A DNA stretch of 64,000 nt from CALLVY01 sp937899855 (GTDB taxonomy: Bacteria; Bacteroidota; Bacteroidia; Chitinophagales; Saprospiraceae), in NCBI GenBank assembly GCA_039820405.1, contig JBCBQC010000027.1, positions 3,521 through 67,520 on the forward strand, written 5' to 3'. Position numbers and translations under genes: made by a program. Under the pieces are notes generated by a model. It was not told the origin of the DNA. It saw nothing but the letters and a program-made list of their open reading frames with translations, and made no database searches. Of the stretch, positions 23,875 to 32,543 are shown one piece after another (the stretch's first letter is position 1; each line of letters starts with the position of its first letter).

Positions 23875-24744
23875 TCAGGCGGTATGAGCCAGGTGTTGGT
23901 GAATGGCCGCAAAATCCAATCGCCCCATTCCCTGGCGGGTGGCTTCGGCGAACAATTCTTTCGCCAAATTGGCCAAGTAGAGCGGTTGTTGGTGCTCGTA
24001 GGCGGTGATGGCGGCCAGGTGCAAATCCTTGTGCATCCATTCGAGGGGAAATTGGACCTCGTACTGCCCACTGCGGACCATCTCGGCCTTAAATTTAGTA
24101 AAGGGCGCCGCCACTACCAAACCGGGCAGGGCATCGAGTAAAAAATCTTTGGATAGGCCCATCTTTTCACCCAATAGTACCGCCTCCGAAAAGATCACCA
24201 TCGATTGGGCGAGCATCACGTTGACCAGCATCTTAAAGGCAGCCCCCTGCCCCACGGCCTCACCGATGTGGAGAACTTTGGCGCCCATGTAGCGGAGCAG
24301 AAAATCCAGCTCGCCCAAAAGCGCGGCGGGACCGCCTACGAAGAAAGTCAGTTGGGCATTCTCCGCGTGGGGCTTGGTGCCAGCCACGGGGGCGTCGAGA
24401 AAGCGGATGCCCCGTGCGGCGGCGGCCATGCCGGCCCGGCGACTGAAGGAGGGATTGACCGTACTGCAATCCACCCAGGTGGCGCCCGGCGTCATTGAGT
24501 CGAGCAGTCCTTCTGACCCCATGAAAAGGGCTTCCACCACTTCGGGCGTCGACAGCATGCTAAAGACGAGATCGGCACCGCGTACCGCCTCCGCAGCCGT
24601 AGCGGCACCGCGCGCTCCCCGGGCCACCAGGTCCTCCTGGGGAGCAGCCGAACGATTGTACACCGTCAAATCGACTTGCTGGTTCAACAAATTGGCCGCC
24701 ATTCGGCGGCCCATAATTCCGAGTCCGATAAAACTTACTTTCAT
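23875..24744 (-). CDS. NAD(P)-dependent beta-hydroxyacid dehydrogenase
   Basis: A 289-residue enzyme of the 3-hydroxyisobutyrate/6-phosphogluconate dehydrogenase family. VSFIGLGIMGRRMAANLL is the dinucleotide loop, DAPVAGTKPHAENAQLTFFV the substrate-binding block, and GQGAAFKMLVNVMLAQSM holds the catalytic Lys (K in FKML). DCSTVNP is the usual DxSTxxP block. I start at the ATG at 24744, where homology begins; the open frame upstream overlaps the AraC gene. It lies 16 bases after the AraC-type gene and is probably in one transcript with it. Likely substrate: a small beta-hydroxyacid such as glyoxylate/succinic semialdehyde type compounds (inference). Confidence 0.88.
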   Translation of the reverse strand: MKVSFIGLGIMGRRMAANLLNQQVDLTVYNRSAAPQEDLVARGARGAATAAEAVRGADLVFSMLSTPEVVEALFMGSEGLLDSMTPGATWVDCSTVNPSFSRRAGMAAAARGIRFLDAPVAGTKPHAENAQLTFFVGGPAALLGELDFLLRYMGAKVLHIGEAVGQGAAFKMLVNVMLAQSMVIFSEAVLLGEKMGLSKDFLLDALPGLVVAAPFTKFKAEMVRSGQYEVQFPLEWMHKDLHLAAITAYEHQQPLYLANLAKELFAEATRQGMGRLDFAAIHQHLAHTA

Positions 24745-24760
24745 GATAAATTGGTACTTT

Positions 24761-25663
24761 TTAATGGTGTTCAAATCCCGATCCCCGTCGCGACAGCAGG
24801 TACTGTTTGGGGGACAAGCCAACCTTGGACTTAAAGGCTTTGATAAAATAGGAGACGTTATCGTAGCCCACGGTTTGGGCCAATTCGCCGATGCTGATGT
24901 CGCGTTCGTGCAAAATGTGGAGGGCTTTTTCCAGACGTTTGTCACGCAGCCACTTTTGGGGAGTGCTTTGGTAAAAAGCCTTGAAGTCCCGACGAAAGGT
25001 GCTGAGGCTCCGCCCGGTCAGATAGGCAAAATCTTCGACCTTGAGGGGCTTGGTGTAGTTTTGTTCGATAAAGGTTTTGAGGTTGCGTTTTTGGGGGAGG
25101 GTGAGGCGAAAGAGGAAGCTGGCAAAATCCCGCTCCGGGAGTAGGGCGTGGAGCAGATGGAACAGTTCGAGGATTTTGAGACGCAGCAGGTCGCCGCCCC
25201 GGAGTTTGGTGTCGCGGTAAAGGTCGAGCAGGTTCTGGGCAAAGCGTTGGAGGCTTGGCTCTTTGCCGAGCCGTAAGAATTCGGGTAGGGCCTCGCGACG
25301 GACCTCGGCAACGCTGGTGGTGGCCAAGAATTCTCGGGCGAGGGCATCGTCGAAGTAAAAAAGCAAGCTGCGAAAACTGCCGGTGCGGGGTACCAGATCG
25401 GTGATGTGGTAAAGCCCCCGGGGAATAAACAGAGCCTCTCCCGCCCGGAGCCGGATGCTGTGATCCTCGTAGGTCTGTAGCAGTTGCTCCCCCTCCAGCA
25501 GCAGGGATAGTACGTGGTTGGAGAGGTAGCCTTCCCGTTGGATGACGGGGTCGGTCAGCTCCTTGTAAAGGATACAGACGTTGCCTTCCCGCAGCAGAGT
25601 AGTTACCTGGGCTTGATCGAACAAACGTTGTGGAATCAGGATCATCGAGCGCTTTTTTGACAA
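24761..25663 (-). CDS. AraC family transcriptional regulator
   Basis: A 300-residue regulator. N-terminal cupin-like sensor (SIRLRAGEALFIPRGLYHIT), helical linker, then the AraC DNA-binding domain: LKVEDFAYLTGRSLSTFRRD, and ISIGELAQTVGYDNVSYFIK followed by FKSKVGLSPKQYLL. It precedes the beta-hydroxyacid dehydrogenase by 16 bases and probably regulates that operon, including itself. Confidence 0.88.
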   Translation of the reverse strand: MSKKRSMILIPQRLFDQAQVTTLLREGNVCILYKELTDPVIQREGYLSNHVLSLLLEGEQLLQTYEDHSIRLRAGEALFIPRGLYHITDLVPRTGSFRSLLFYFDDALAREFLATTSVAEVRREALPEFLRLGKEPSLQRFAQNLLDLYRDTKLRGGDLLRLKILELFHLLHALLPERDFASFLFRLTLPQKRNLKTFIEQNYTKPLKVEDFAYLTGRSLSTFRRDFKAFYQSTPQKWLRDKRLEKALHILHERDISIGELAQTVGYDNVSYFIKAFKSKVGLSPKQYLLSRRGSGFEHH

Positions 25664-25758
25664 AAGAACACCTTTCCGAGGGAAGAAAATAGTGCTAATC
25701 GGTCAAAAATAACACCCGCAGTTTATTTTTTGGCGCAGCAAAACGAAGCGGGCCCCAC

Positions 25759-26682
25759 CTAGTCTTTGACAAACTTTGCCACGCCCCGGTATTGTCCCCG
25801 CTCCAACAACCGAATCCAATACAGCCCGGAAGAGAGCCCCCCAAGGTCGACCTGGCTAAAGTCTCCATCCAGAGAACCACCCCCCAGCCGCCGGCCCTGC
25901 CTATCCAACAGTTCGTAGTGCGTCCACTCCACTGGATGCTCCACCAGCAGCCACTCCCCCGCCGGGTTTGGGGCGAGTCGAACGGGGGTCCGTGGCGGCT
26001 CCTGCGTAGCAACGGGGGTATCTATCAAGCAACTGTCCCGACAAGCCCCAAAGCTCTTGTGAGCCTCGGTCTAGTAGTCCACCGAATTGCTCACCCGCGT
26101 ACAGGCCAGGTGGAGGATGCTTTCCCCAAACCGGGTAAGCGCCGGCCCAAAACCCAAAGTGGGACCTACGCCCTCGATAAATTGGAGGGAATCTAGAAAC
26201 AATACATCAACGGAACAACCCGGCAGGGACGCCCCGAAGTCGATAATCTTTCGTCCCTGGCTTTCCCGGACGGCCAGTACGGGCCGTCGGGGACCGACAT
26301 TGGGAAACGCCCCCAGATCCACCCCCAAAAATGAGAAATCGAAAGTATCGCCCACCAGCAAGTCCAGGTCCATCAGCAAATTTTCTTCCGCCTCCCCGGG
26401 TTCTCTAACCCAAAGCCGACCATTGGTAGCGTCACTGCGGACCCAAGCCCACTCTCCGACTTGGCCACATTCGGAAAATAAGAGCCGCTGGTAACGCAGC
26501 GAGTCATCGACCAGGGTATCTCCCATCAGCCGCGCCTCTACCCCACCCCGAAGTTCACAATCGGGATGCGACAGTCGCCAGCGCTGATCGGGACGCAGTG
26601 CATTTTGGTAGGTTTGAGCGGTAACACCGGTTTGGAGTACGAGCAGGAGGAATGTCAGGAGTAAAAACACTAAATTTTTCAT
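25759..26682 (-). pseudogene. T9SS cargo protein split by an in-frame TAG
   Basis: From the ATG at 26682 a signal peptide (LVFLLLTFLLLVLQTGVTAQ) opens a secreted protein that runs to VSNSVDY and then a TAG at 26071-26073. The same frame continues without break through TEAHKSFGACRDSC to LAPNPAGEWLLVEHPV and ends GLSSGLYWIRLLERGQYRGV, a complete type A T9SS C-terminal sorting domain. The neighbour at 26727-27605 has the same design with no stop (its tail: YRVYPNPTSEAV). So one codon change has cut off the sorting domain here. Read as two pieces, the first would be secreted to the periplasm only and the second would lack a signal. Confidence 0.82.
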
Positions 26683-26726
26683 CGTAAACTTTGATTTTGG
26701 TGAATAAAAAGTGGATTTACCATGCC

Positions 26727-27605
26727 TCATCGAGCATCGACGAGGATCAGACGGTGGGTGGCGCGGTACTCCTCTTGCTGGTAAAAACGAACCAGGTACA
26801 AACCGCGACTGAGCCCCCACAAATCGACCTCAACCCTACTTTGATCCAGGACGCCCCAACGGACGACTTTGCCCGTCACATTGACAATTTCGAAGTGGCC
26901 ACCAGAGCGGGGTCCCTCCAAAAAGACCGCCTCGCTAGTGGGATTGGGATAAACTCGATAGCTGCTAACTTCCCACTCCACCTCGTCCAGACCGGTCCGG
27001 ATACAATCCTCGTCGCAGTCGAACCAATCCAGTACGGGCTCCTGGTATACCGTGCTGTCTCCCCGTTGGACACAATTGACCATTGCGGAACTTCCCCCCC
27101 AACCGCCCAGGCTGAAGAACCCCTGACGGGGCCCAATGCCTTCTACAAAAGCCAGCGACAGGTCGATGCCACAGGAGGGAATCAACTCTTCAAAGGCGAC
27201 GATCTTGCGTCCGTCAACGGTATCGACCCGGCTTACGATCAACTCGGAGGGATTAACATAGCCCAAGTGGCTGGCGTCAAAACGATCCCCCACCCGCAGG
27301 TTGAGGTCCATGATGAGGACTTCCCCGGGCTCACAAGCGGGATTAAACCAAAGCTGTGCGTGATCCGGGCTACTCCGAATGTGGCCCCAATCCACGCGCC
27401 GATCACAGGTGTAGTAGTCCACCTTTTGGTACTGCCTCCCGTCAATGGTATCTTGTGCTCCCAGTTCGACACGGAGGCCACCGCCGACATCACAGATCAG
27501 AAGGGCATTGTTCCAGACCTTCTCCGCTTCGAGGACGGGCAGATAGGGCTGGGCGCTAAGGCTGATGGAGAAGAAGAGCAACAGTGTACAACTAAGTGAT
27601 TTCAT
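26727..27605 (-). CDS. Secreted T9SS type A cargo protein
   Basis: A 292-residue protein with signal peptide (SLSCTLLLFFSISLSAQ) from the ATG at 27605. The middle part has blocks also present in the split neighbour: GGGLRVELGAQDTIDGRQYQ, LIMDLNLRVGDRFDASHLGY and FVEGIGPRQGF (neighbour: FIEGVGPTLGF). The end is a type A sorting domain (YRVYPNPTSEAVFLEGPRSG, GLYLVRFY), which sends the protein through the type IX system to the surface. The gene 35559-36398 shares the same plan. No enzymatic motif is seen. It lies 44 bases upstream of the split paralogue, a tandem duplication. Confidence 0.82.
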   Translation of the reverse strand: MKSLSCTLLLFFSISLSAQPYLPVLEAEKVWNNALLICDVGGGLRVELGAQDTIDGRQYQKVDYYTCDRRVDWGHIRSSPDHAQLWFNPACEPGEVLIMDLNLRVGDRFDASHLGYVNPSELIVSRVDTVDGRKIVAFEELIPSCGIDLSLAFVEGIGPRQGFFSLGGWGGSSAMVNCVQRGDSTVYQEPVLDWFDCDEDCIRTGLDEVEWEVSSYRVYPNPTSEAVFLEGPRSGGHFEIVNVTGKVVRWGVLDQSRVEVDLWGLSRGLYLVRFYQQEEYRATHRLILVDAR

Positions 27606-27773
27606 GCTTTGGTATTTTAAAAGAAAAATAAAGCTTACCCGCAACGACGGTGCGCCCTTGCCGGATCATGATCTTAGTTACAACTGTTTGGAAAAGATGT
27701 CCTAATATATCTTTTCTCAACGGAAAGGACAAATGCTGGGGCCATAATTTTGGAAGGGGACCTCGTATTGGAG

Positions 27774-28334
27774 CTAGCGCAGAGGCTTGGAATTGGGAGT
27801 GGGAAGTTGGTTCAAGATGGGGGGGATCCAGTCGATCCGGCGGTAGCAATCGTGCCCCACTTCCGGCAGGAGGAGGGTGGGCAGCGGGCAATGTGGCAGC
27901 CAATCGCTCGCGGGGCGGTAGGGATCATTGGCTCCGTAAAGGAGCACCCCGGGCACTTGGGGAAAGTCACTTTCGTAACGAAGGCGCGTGGCGGAGACGG
28001 CTAGCAAAAAGCGAGCGGACAGCCCCGCCCTCAGTGCCCGCCAAGCGATGGTAGCACCCACGCTAAAGGCCAGTACGTGAGCGGGCGGACGACCCGCTTC
28101 GCGCCGCAACAATTCAGCAACCGCGCGGACGATTCCCCCGTTTACAAACTGCCGGTGCAAGGCCTCCTCTTCGTAGCGCTGCAGGTCGATTTGGGCCAGT
28201 TCCGTAGCATCGTAGTGTTCGATCTCCCAGTGGGCGCCCAGGCGTTTTTCGTAATGCTGCCACCAGTCAAAGCGGCGTGCTCCCCAAAGATCGGTGAGGG
28301 TGAGGAGACGAGGTTGAGTAGACGGCGGCTCCAA
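27774..28334 (-). CDS. Alpha/beta hydrolase-like protein (RBBP9/YdeN type)
   Basis: A 186-residue protein. LAFSVGATIAWRALRAG is a nucleophile-elbow-like segment (Ser with following Gly), VLLYGANDPYRPASDW fits the acidic-residue strand and LLLPEVGHDCYRRIDW fits the His loop. The N terminus is odd: the start would be the TTG at 28332-28334, which directly follows the stop of the SDR upstream; no ATG is in reach. Translation is therefore probably coupled to the SDR. Substrate unknown. Confidence 0.68.
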   Translation of the reverse strand: MEPPSTQPRLLTLTDLWGARRFDWWQHYEKRLGAHWEIEHYDATELAQIDLQRYEEEALHRQFVNGGIVRAVAELLRREAGRPPAHVLAFSVGATIAWRALRAGLSARFLLAVSATRLRYESDFPQVPGVLLYGANDPYRPASDWLPHCPLPTLLLPEVGHDCYRRIDWIPPILNQLPTPNSKPLR

Positions 28335-29030
28335 TTACCAGGAAATGATCTGACGGTCGCGATAAAATTTTCCCGTCTCCCGCAGTCCCTCCGCCGTCGC
28401 CAGCCACAGGGGCGTATCCGCCCCTTCCGGGATCGAACGCGTAGCCCCCGATCCGCCCATATCGGTTTGTACCCAGCCCGGGCAAACGGCATTGACCAAA
28501 ATTTGGCGATCCGCCAGGGCGTGGGCCAGCTGCATCGTAATGGCATTCTCCGTCGTCTTGGAGATGCAATAAATTGGCGCCCAGGTACTCGCCCCGCCAC
28601 AAATGGCTCCCCCGCCACTCGATACATTGACCACCCGCCCACCGTCGACCAGCAGGTCGGCAAAAGCCTGGGTGAGGAACAAGGGCCCCAAAGCATTGAT
28701 ATTCATCGTATTGCGAATCTCCGCTTCACTTAAAGCTAAAATGTTTCGATTGGAGTCAATCAGAATACCCGCGTTGTTAATCAGTACAGTAAGGCCTTCA
28801 CAACGGCTACCGATTTCGCGACGGGCAGCTTGAATACTGGTCGAATCGGCCACGTCGAGGGGAATAAATTCCACGTCCAAACCTTCCTTCCGAAGGGCAG
28901 CGGCGGCGGCCTCTCCCCGCTGGACATTGCGGGCCGTCAAAAATACACGGTAGGCACGCTGGGCCAACTGGCGCGTAATTTCGAGCCCAATTCCCTTATT
29001 GGCGCCACTCACCAAAGCAGTTTTTTTCAT
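28335..29030 (-). CDS. Short-chain dehydrogenase/reductase
   Basis: A 231-residue SDR. ALVSGANKGIGLEITRQLAQ is the cofactor loop, VLINNAGILIDSNRN the NNAG block, VNVSSGGGAICGG and YCISKTTENA the catalytic Ser and YxxxK, and VNAVCPGWVQTDMGG the PG motif. RNVQRGEAA after the second strand suggests NADP(H); the layout is close to carbonyl-reductase-like SDRs. Its stop is followed at once by the start of the alpha/beta hydrolase gene. Confidence 0.88.
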   Translation of the reverse strand: MKKTALVSGANKGIGLEITRQLAQRAYRVFLTARNVQRGEAAAAALRKEGLDVEFIPLDVADSTSIQAARREIGSRCEGLTVLINNAGILIDSNRNILALSEAEIRNTMNINALGPLFLTQAFADLLVDGGRVVNVSSGGGAICGGASTWAPIYCISKTTENAITMQLAHALADRQILVNAVCPGWVQTDMGGSGATRSIPEGADTPLWLATAEGLRETGKFYRDRQIISW

Positions 29031-29051
29031 CGAAGTCGTTTTCCTACCAAG

Positions 29052-31031
29052 TTAACGAAACAGGCTGATATCTCCACTGAAGGTCAGCATTTCCCCATTG
29101 ATCAATTGCACCCGCAGCAAGTAGGTATACACCCCCACCTGCAAGTCCCGACCTCCATAACGGCCGTCCCAGCCTTCGTTGACCTCGTTGAGTGCGAGGC
29201 GGTCCCGTTGGTACACCACCGCTCCCCATCGGTCAAAAACCGTCAAAGGCCCCAGGGTCGCAATTCCCTCGGGATTGCCCTGTGGAAAAAAGCGATCGTT
29301 GGCGCCATCTTCGTTGGGCGAAAAGGCATTGGGCAAGTACAGGTCCACCTGGGGTACGACGCGCAATTGGACCGTCACCGAGTAGGTACAAGCGGCCTGG
29401 TCGGTAGCCAGCAGTTGGTAGGTCCCATCGTTGATCGCCGTCAACTCGGGATCGAGACAGTCCGTACAAGAAAGCCCCTCCGCGGGCGACCAGCTCAAGC
29501 TCTCCAAATCATTGTTGCCCCGCCACTCCGCAACCAGCTGCACCGTGGCTCCCAGACGGGCCTCCACCAGGTCAGGCAGGCTCAGAGAGCCCTCCGCAGT
29601 TTGTACCTCAATCCGGTAGCGCAGAGCACAACCATTGGCGCTGGCCCCGGCCACCAATTGCTCGAAATTGCCGGGCCGGTCGTAGGTGGTGCCATCCAGG
29701 GTAAAGCGCTCCCCCGCACAAAGCAATACCAGTGTATCCAGGCTCGACGGTACTTCGACGTCCAGGGTCAGGTTGAGGGTCAAATCACAACCATTGACAT
29801 CTTGACCGGGAAGGAACTGCTGATAGGTACCGGGATCGCTAAAGGTTTCGCCGTTGAGCAACAAACTTTCTCCCGGACAAATGGTAATCGCCGTATCCCG
29901 CACGCTCGGGGGAGCGGCGGTGAGATTGAGGGTGATGATCAGATCACAGCCGGAAGCGCCACCGCCGGGGATGGTTTGAAAATAGGTACCCGTAGCGGTG
30001 TACACCTCGCCGTTGAGCTCCAGTTGCTCCCCTTCGCAAATGACTTCATCGCGTAGGATGCGTTCGGGACTGTTCAAGCTGATCGCGATTTCGTCTTCCC
30101 CCACTGCACAATCCCCGGTGACCGTCACGCCGTAAGTACCGGACTGCTCCACCGTGATGGTCTGCGTGACGGCCCCCGTCGACCATTGGTAGGTCGCGCC
30201 AGTAAAGATCCCCGCGTCGAGGATCAGTTCGTCCGCACAAAGGTCTTGATCGGGTCCCAAGTTTACACTGAGGCGACTGCTGGTATTGACCAGGGAAATA
30301 TTATCCACAAAATAATAGGCTGCGCTGCCGGGACCATCCACCACCTCCACGTTGGTATCGTAGTCGTCGGCAAAGTTACCGAGGGTCAGGTAGCGGTAGA
30401 CGCGATCGGCCGTAAAGGAAAAAGTAATTTCCCGCCAATCGCGATCTTCGATCACCTCATTGACGACGAAAGTGGGCGTTATGTCGATGGGCTGATTGGT
30501 ATTGACGGGTTGTTGAACGGGCGTTTCGGACAGATAGGCTCCAAACTGGTTGGTCGCCAGGGTATTGAGAATGGGATTGGCCCCGCGACTGACGAACAGG
30601 CGCAGGGTATAAGACTCTCCCACGGTGAGGGGGCATTCCAGTTCGGTGCTGAGGTATTCCCGGGCGTTGAAGAAAACGGTGGAATAGGTCAGGATGCCCA
30701 TCACGGCGTCTCCATCCTGGGGCTCGATGCCGTTGGCGAAGGTATTGTCGGGGAGGGTGGAAAAAGGGCCGGTACCATTGCGGTGAAAATAATCCGGAGT
30801 ACCGTTGCGGGAATTGCACTCCGAACTAGCGGCGGCATTGGTCCAGCCCGTGGCGAGGAACCAGTCGCAGTCGTCGTTGGGCAGGGCAGAGAAGGTCTCG
30901 AAGCTACCGTTGGGCACGAGGTTGTTACAACAATCTTGCGCCCCACTCCAGGCGGGAGCGAGCAGTAGGAGAAGGAGCAGGCAGGGCAAGCCAGTAAGGG
31001 AACGGAGCGGAAAGGGAGTGGGGCAGAACAT
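29052..31031 (-). CDS. Gliding-motility-associated C-terminal domain protein (T9SS type B cargo)
   Basis: A 659-residue surface protein. Signal peptide ends LAPAWSGAQ; NNLVPNGSFETFSALPNDDC opens a carbohydrate-binding-like jelly-roll; then several Ig/PKD-like or cysteine-containing repeats with CxGExxxLNGxxY motifs (ICEGEQLELNGEVYTATGTY, ICPGESLLLNGETFSDPGTY, LCAGERFTLDGTTYDRPGNF), i.e. a repeat of about 75 residues three times; the end LYLPNAFSPNEDGANDRFFP to VYTYLLRVQLINGEMLTFSG is the type B sorting domain. It would be secreted by the type IX system and may be an adhesin. Confidence 0.9.
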   Translation of the reverse strand: MFCPTPFPLRSLTGLPCLLLLLLLAPAWSGAQDCCNNLVPNGSFETFSALPNDDCDWFLATGWTNAAASSECNSRNGTPDYFHRNGTGPFSTLPDNTFANGIEPQDGDAVMGILTYSTVFFNAREYLSTELECPLTVGESYTLRLFVSRGANPILNTLATNQFGAYLSETPVQQPVNTNQPIDITPTFVVNEVIEDRDWREITFSFTADRVYRYLTLGNFADDYDTNVEVVDGPGSAAYYFVDNISLVNTSSRLSVNLGPDQDLCADELILDAGIFTGATYQWSTGAVTQTITVEQSGTYGVTVTGDCAVGEDEIAISLNSPERILRDEVICEGEQLELNGEVYTATGTYFQTIPGGGASGCDLIITLNLTAAPPSVRDTAITICPGESLLLNGETFSDPGTYQQFLPGQDVNGCDLTLNLTLDVEVPSSLDTLVLLCAGERFTLDGTTYDRPGNFEQLVAGASANGCALRYRIEVQTAEGSLSLPDLVEARLGATVQLVAEWRGNNDLESLSWSPAEGLSCTDCLDPELTAINDGTYQLLATDQAACTYSVTVQLRVVPQVDLYLPNAFSPNEDGANDRFFPQGNPEGIATLGPLTVFDRWGAVVYQRDRLALNEVNEGWDGRYGGRDLQVGVYTYLLRVQLINGEMLTFSGDISLFR

Positions 31032-31256
31032 GACCGTAGTGAAGGTTGTGTACGGGCAGAAAACAGCTGGCCTCGAAAATGGTTGATCGCTGGAGTGGGC
31101 ATTTTTTACCAGGTGCTGGGGCAGTTTCCCCTGTTCTCCCGGTACTCCAGTGGAGAGCGTACACCCCGGGGGGCCAATGCCGTTGGCTGACTCTTCTAAA
31201 ACACGAGAGCGGCAGGACTCCCCCAGGTTACGAAAAATATTTTGGGGGAAATGGCC

Positions 31257-32165
31257 TCAGCTAAAGTGTTCCACGCTGATCTGTGCCTTATTGAGGCGAA
31301 TGTAATCCACCAGGGCCCGGCTGGCGGGCGATAGTTTTTTACCCCTACCGTAGGCCAGGTTCCACTGGGTGACGATGGGTAGCCCTTTGATGGGTAGGAT
31401 GCGCATGTTGTTGAGCAGGAGTTCGGAGCGGATGCCGATTTGGGGCATGATGGACAGGCCCAGTCCGGCCCGGACGGCCTGTTTGACGGCTTCGTTGGAG
31501 ACCAGTTCCATGGAGCGTTTGACCTGTACCTGGTTGCGATCCAGAAAGCTTTTCATGACCGTCCGGGTGGCGGAGCCACTTTCGCGGAAGATGAGGGTGT
31601 GTTGGCCCAGCTTTTTGGTGGTCATGCGTTTGCCCAAGCCGGGGTAATTGGTAGAGGCCACTAGGTACAATTCGTTTTGGATGAGGGGGACGCATTCCAG
31701 GGCCAGGTTTTGGGGTACGACCGAGACCATCGCAAAGTCGACCGTATTTTCCCGTAAGCTTTCCACCACTTTGGTCTTGTTGGTCACGTCGATGGAGATG
31801 TTGACGCCGGGATGTTGGCGCATAAATTCGGTCAGGAAGTAGGGGATCACGTATTTACCAGTCGAGGCGGAGGCGATGCGAATGTGTCCGGTCAGGAGGC
31901 CTTTGTACTGGTCGGTGGCGGTTTCGATTTGATCCACTTTGGCCAGTAGCTCCAGGGCCAGGTCGTAGATCTGGCGGCCAAAATCGGTGATGTAAAGCTG
32001 GCGGCCGATGACTTCGGTGAGGGGGATTTCGAACTCATCCTGGAGCTTTTTCAGCTGGATGGAGATGGCGGGTTGGGTGAGGTAAAGGGCTTCGGAGGCC
32101 TTGGTAATACTCTGTAACTCGCAGACTTTGATAAATATGCGAAGTTGATGTAAAGTATAATTCAT
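31257..32165 (-). CDS. LysR family regulator (CbbR/CmpR-like) next to bicarbonate transporter
   Basis: A 302-residue LysR protein. HTH: LHQLRIFIKVCELQSITKAS and LYLTQPAISIQLKKLQDEFE; co-inducer domain begins GHIRIASASTGKYVIPYFLT and continues with VNISIDVTNKTKVVESLREN. This build is that of CbbR/CmpR/NdhR, which control CO2 fixation and bicarbonate uptake in autotrophs. It is divergent from the SbtA-like operon with 110 bases between the two starts, the usual LysR arrangement, so the transporter is its likely target. The effector might be a carbon metabolite (inference). Confidence 0.88.
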   Translation of the reverse strand: MNYTLHQLRIFIKVCELQSITKASEALYLTQPAISIQLKKLQDEFEIPLTEVIGRQLYITDFGRQIYDLALELLAKVDQIETATDQYKGLLTGHIRIASASTGKYVIPYFLTEFMRQHPGVNISIDVTNKTKVVESLRENTVDFAMVSVVPQNLALECVPLIQNELYLVASTNYPGLGKRMTTKKLGQHTLIFRESGSATRTVMKSFLDRNQVQVKRSMELVSNEAVKQAVRAGLGLSIMPQIGIRSELLLNNMRILPIKGLPIVTQWNLAYGRGKKLSPASRALVDYIRLNKAQISVEHFS

Positions 32166-32174
32166 AAACTTTAG

Positions 32175-32231
32175 TTAATACAATACATAATAAACATAAA
32201 TTCAAGTTAATAAAAAATTATCACACCTTTG
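32175..32231 (+). promoter_or_regulatory. Divergent control region of LysR and SbtA operons
   Basis: The 110-base AT-rich gap holds CACCTTTG at 32224-32231, one base off the TAnnTTTG -7 box, 44 bases before the ATG of the first rightward gene. TTAATACAATACATAA at 32175-32190 fits the T-N11-A LysR pattern, though its arms are only partly symmetric. Both are by-eye matches. Confidence 0.4.
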
Positions 32232-32275
32232 CAGGGCAAAAAAAATTAATTTACTGATTCAAACTACTTCACAAC

Positions 32276-32539
32276 ATGGTACTCGAACTATCCAAGGATT
32301 TCGTGCACAGCGCTTGTGCCAAAACAACGACCAAGCGTTCGGAAGCAGAAATGAGGCAACTGCTGCTCCAACTCATGCAAAGCAGCGGCATCGACCCCGA
32401 CAAGATTGTAGAGAAGCGCGAGGGCATTTTGGAGCTCAAGGACGACCCCAAAATTAAGCTACACAGCCTGATGTTACGCGCCGAGGAGATGGGGCTGGAG
32501 ATCAAATACACCAAAAAGACCTTGATCGAAATCTGCTAG
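32276..32539 (+). CDS. Small cytoplasmic protein in bicarbonate transporter operon
   Basis: An 87-residue soluble protein, rich in Lys, Glu and Leu, with predicted helices (AEMRQLLLQLMQSSGIDPDK, LHSLMLRAEEMGLEIKYTKK) and two cysteines (Cys14 and the last residue Cys87). It is not recognisably a PII-like SbtB (which is about 110 residues). It stands four bases before the SbtA-like start, so the two are translationally coupled, and it is the first gene of the operon. A regulatory or assembly role for the transporter is the natural guess. Confidence 0.75.
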   Translation: MVLELSKDFVHSACAKTTTKRSEAEMRQLLLQLMQSSGIDPDKIVEKREGILELKDDPKIKLHSLMLRAEEMGLEIKYTKKTLIEIC

Positions 32540-32543
32540 TTCC

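Noticed and set aside
23591..24040. 149-residue open frame on the - strand across the MITE
   Set aside because: Made of MITE sequence plus out-of-frame dehydrogenase; not a gene.
26071..26073. TAG as pyrrolysine or another recoded codon
   Set aside because: No pyrrolysine genes are visible and the paralogue has no residue of special role there; a nonsense change is simpler.
28830..30056. 408-residue open frame on the + strand
   Set aside because: Antisense to the SDR and to the T9SS type B cargo gene; no recognisable domain and no start context.
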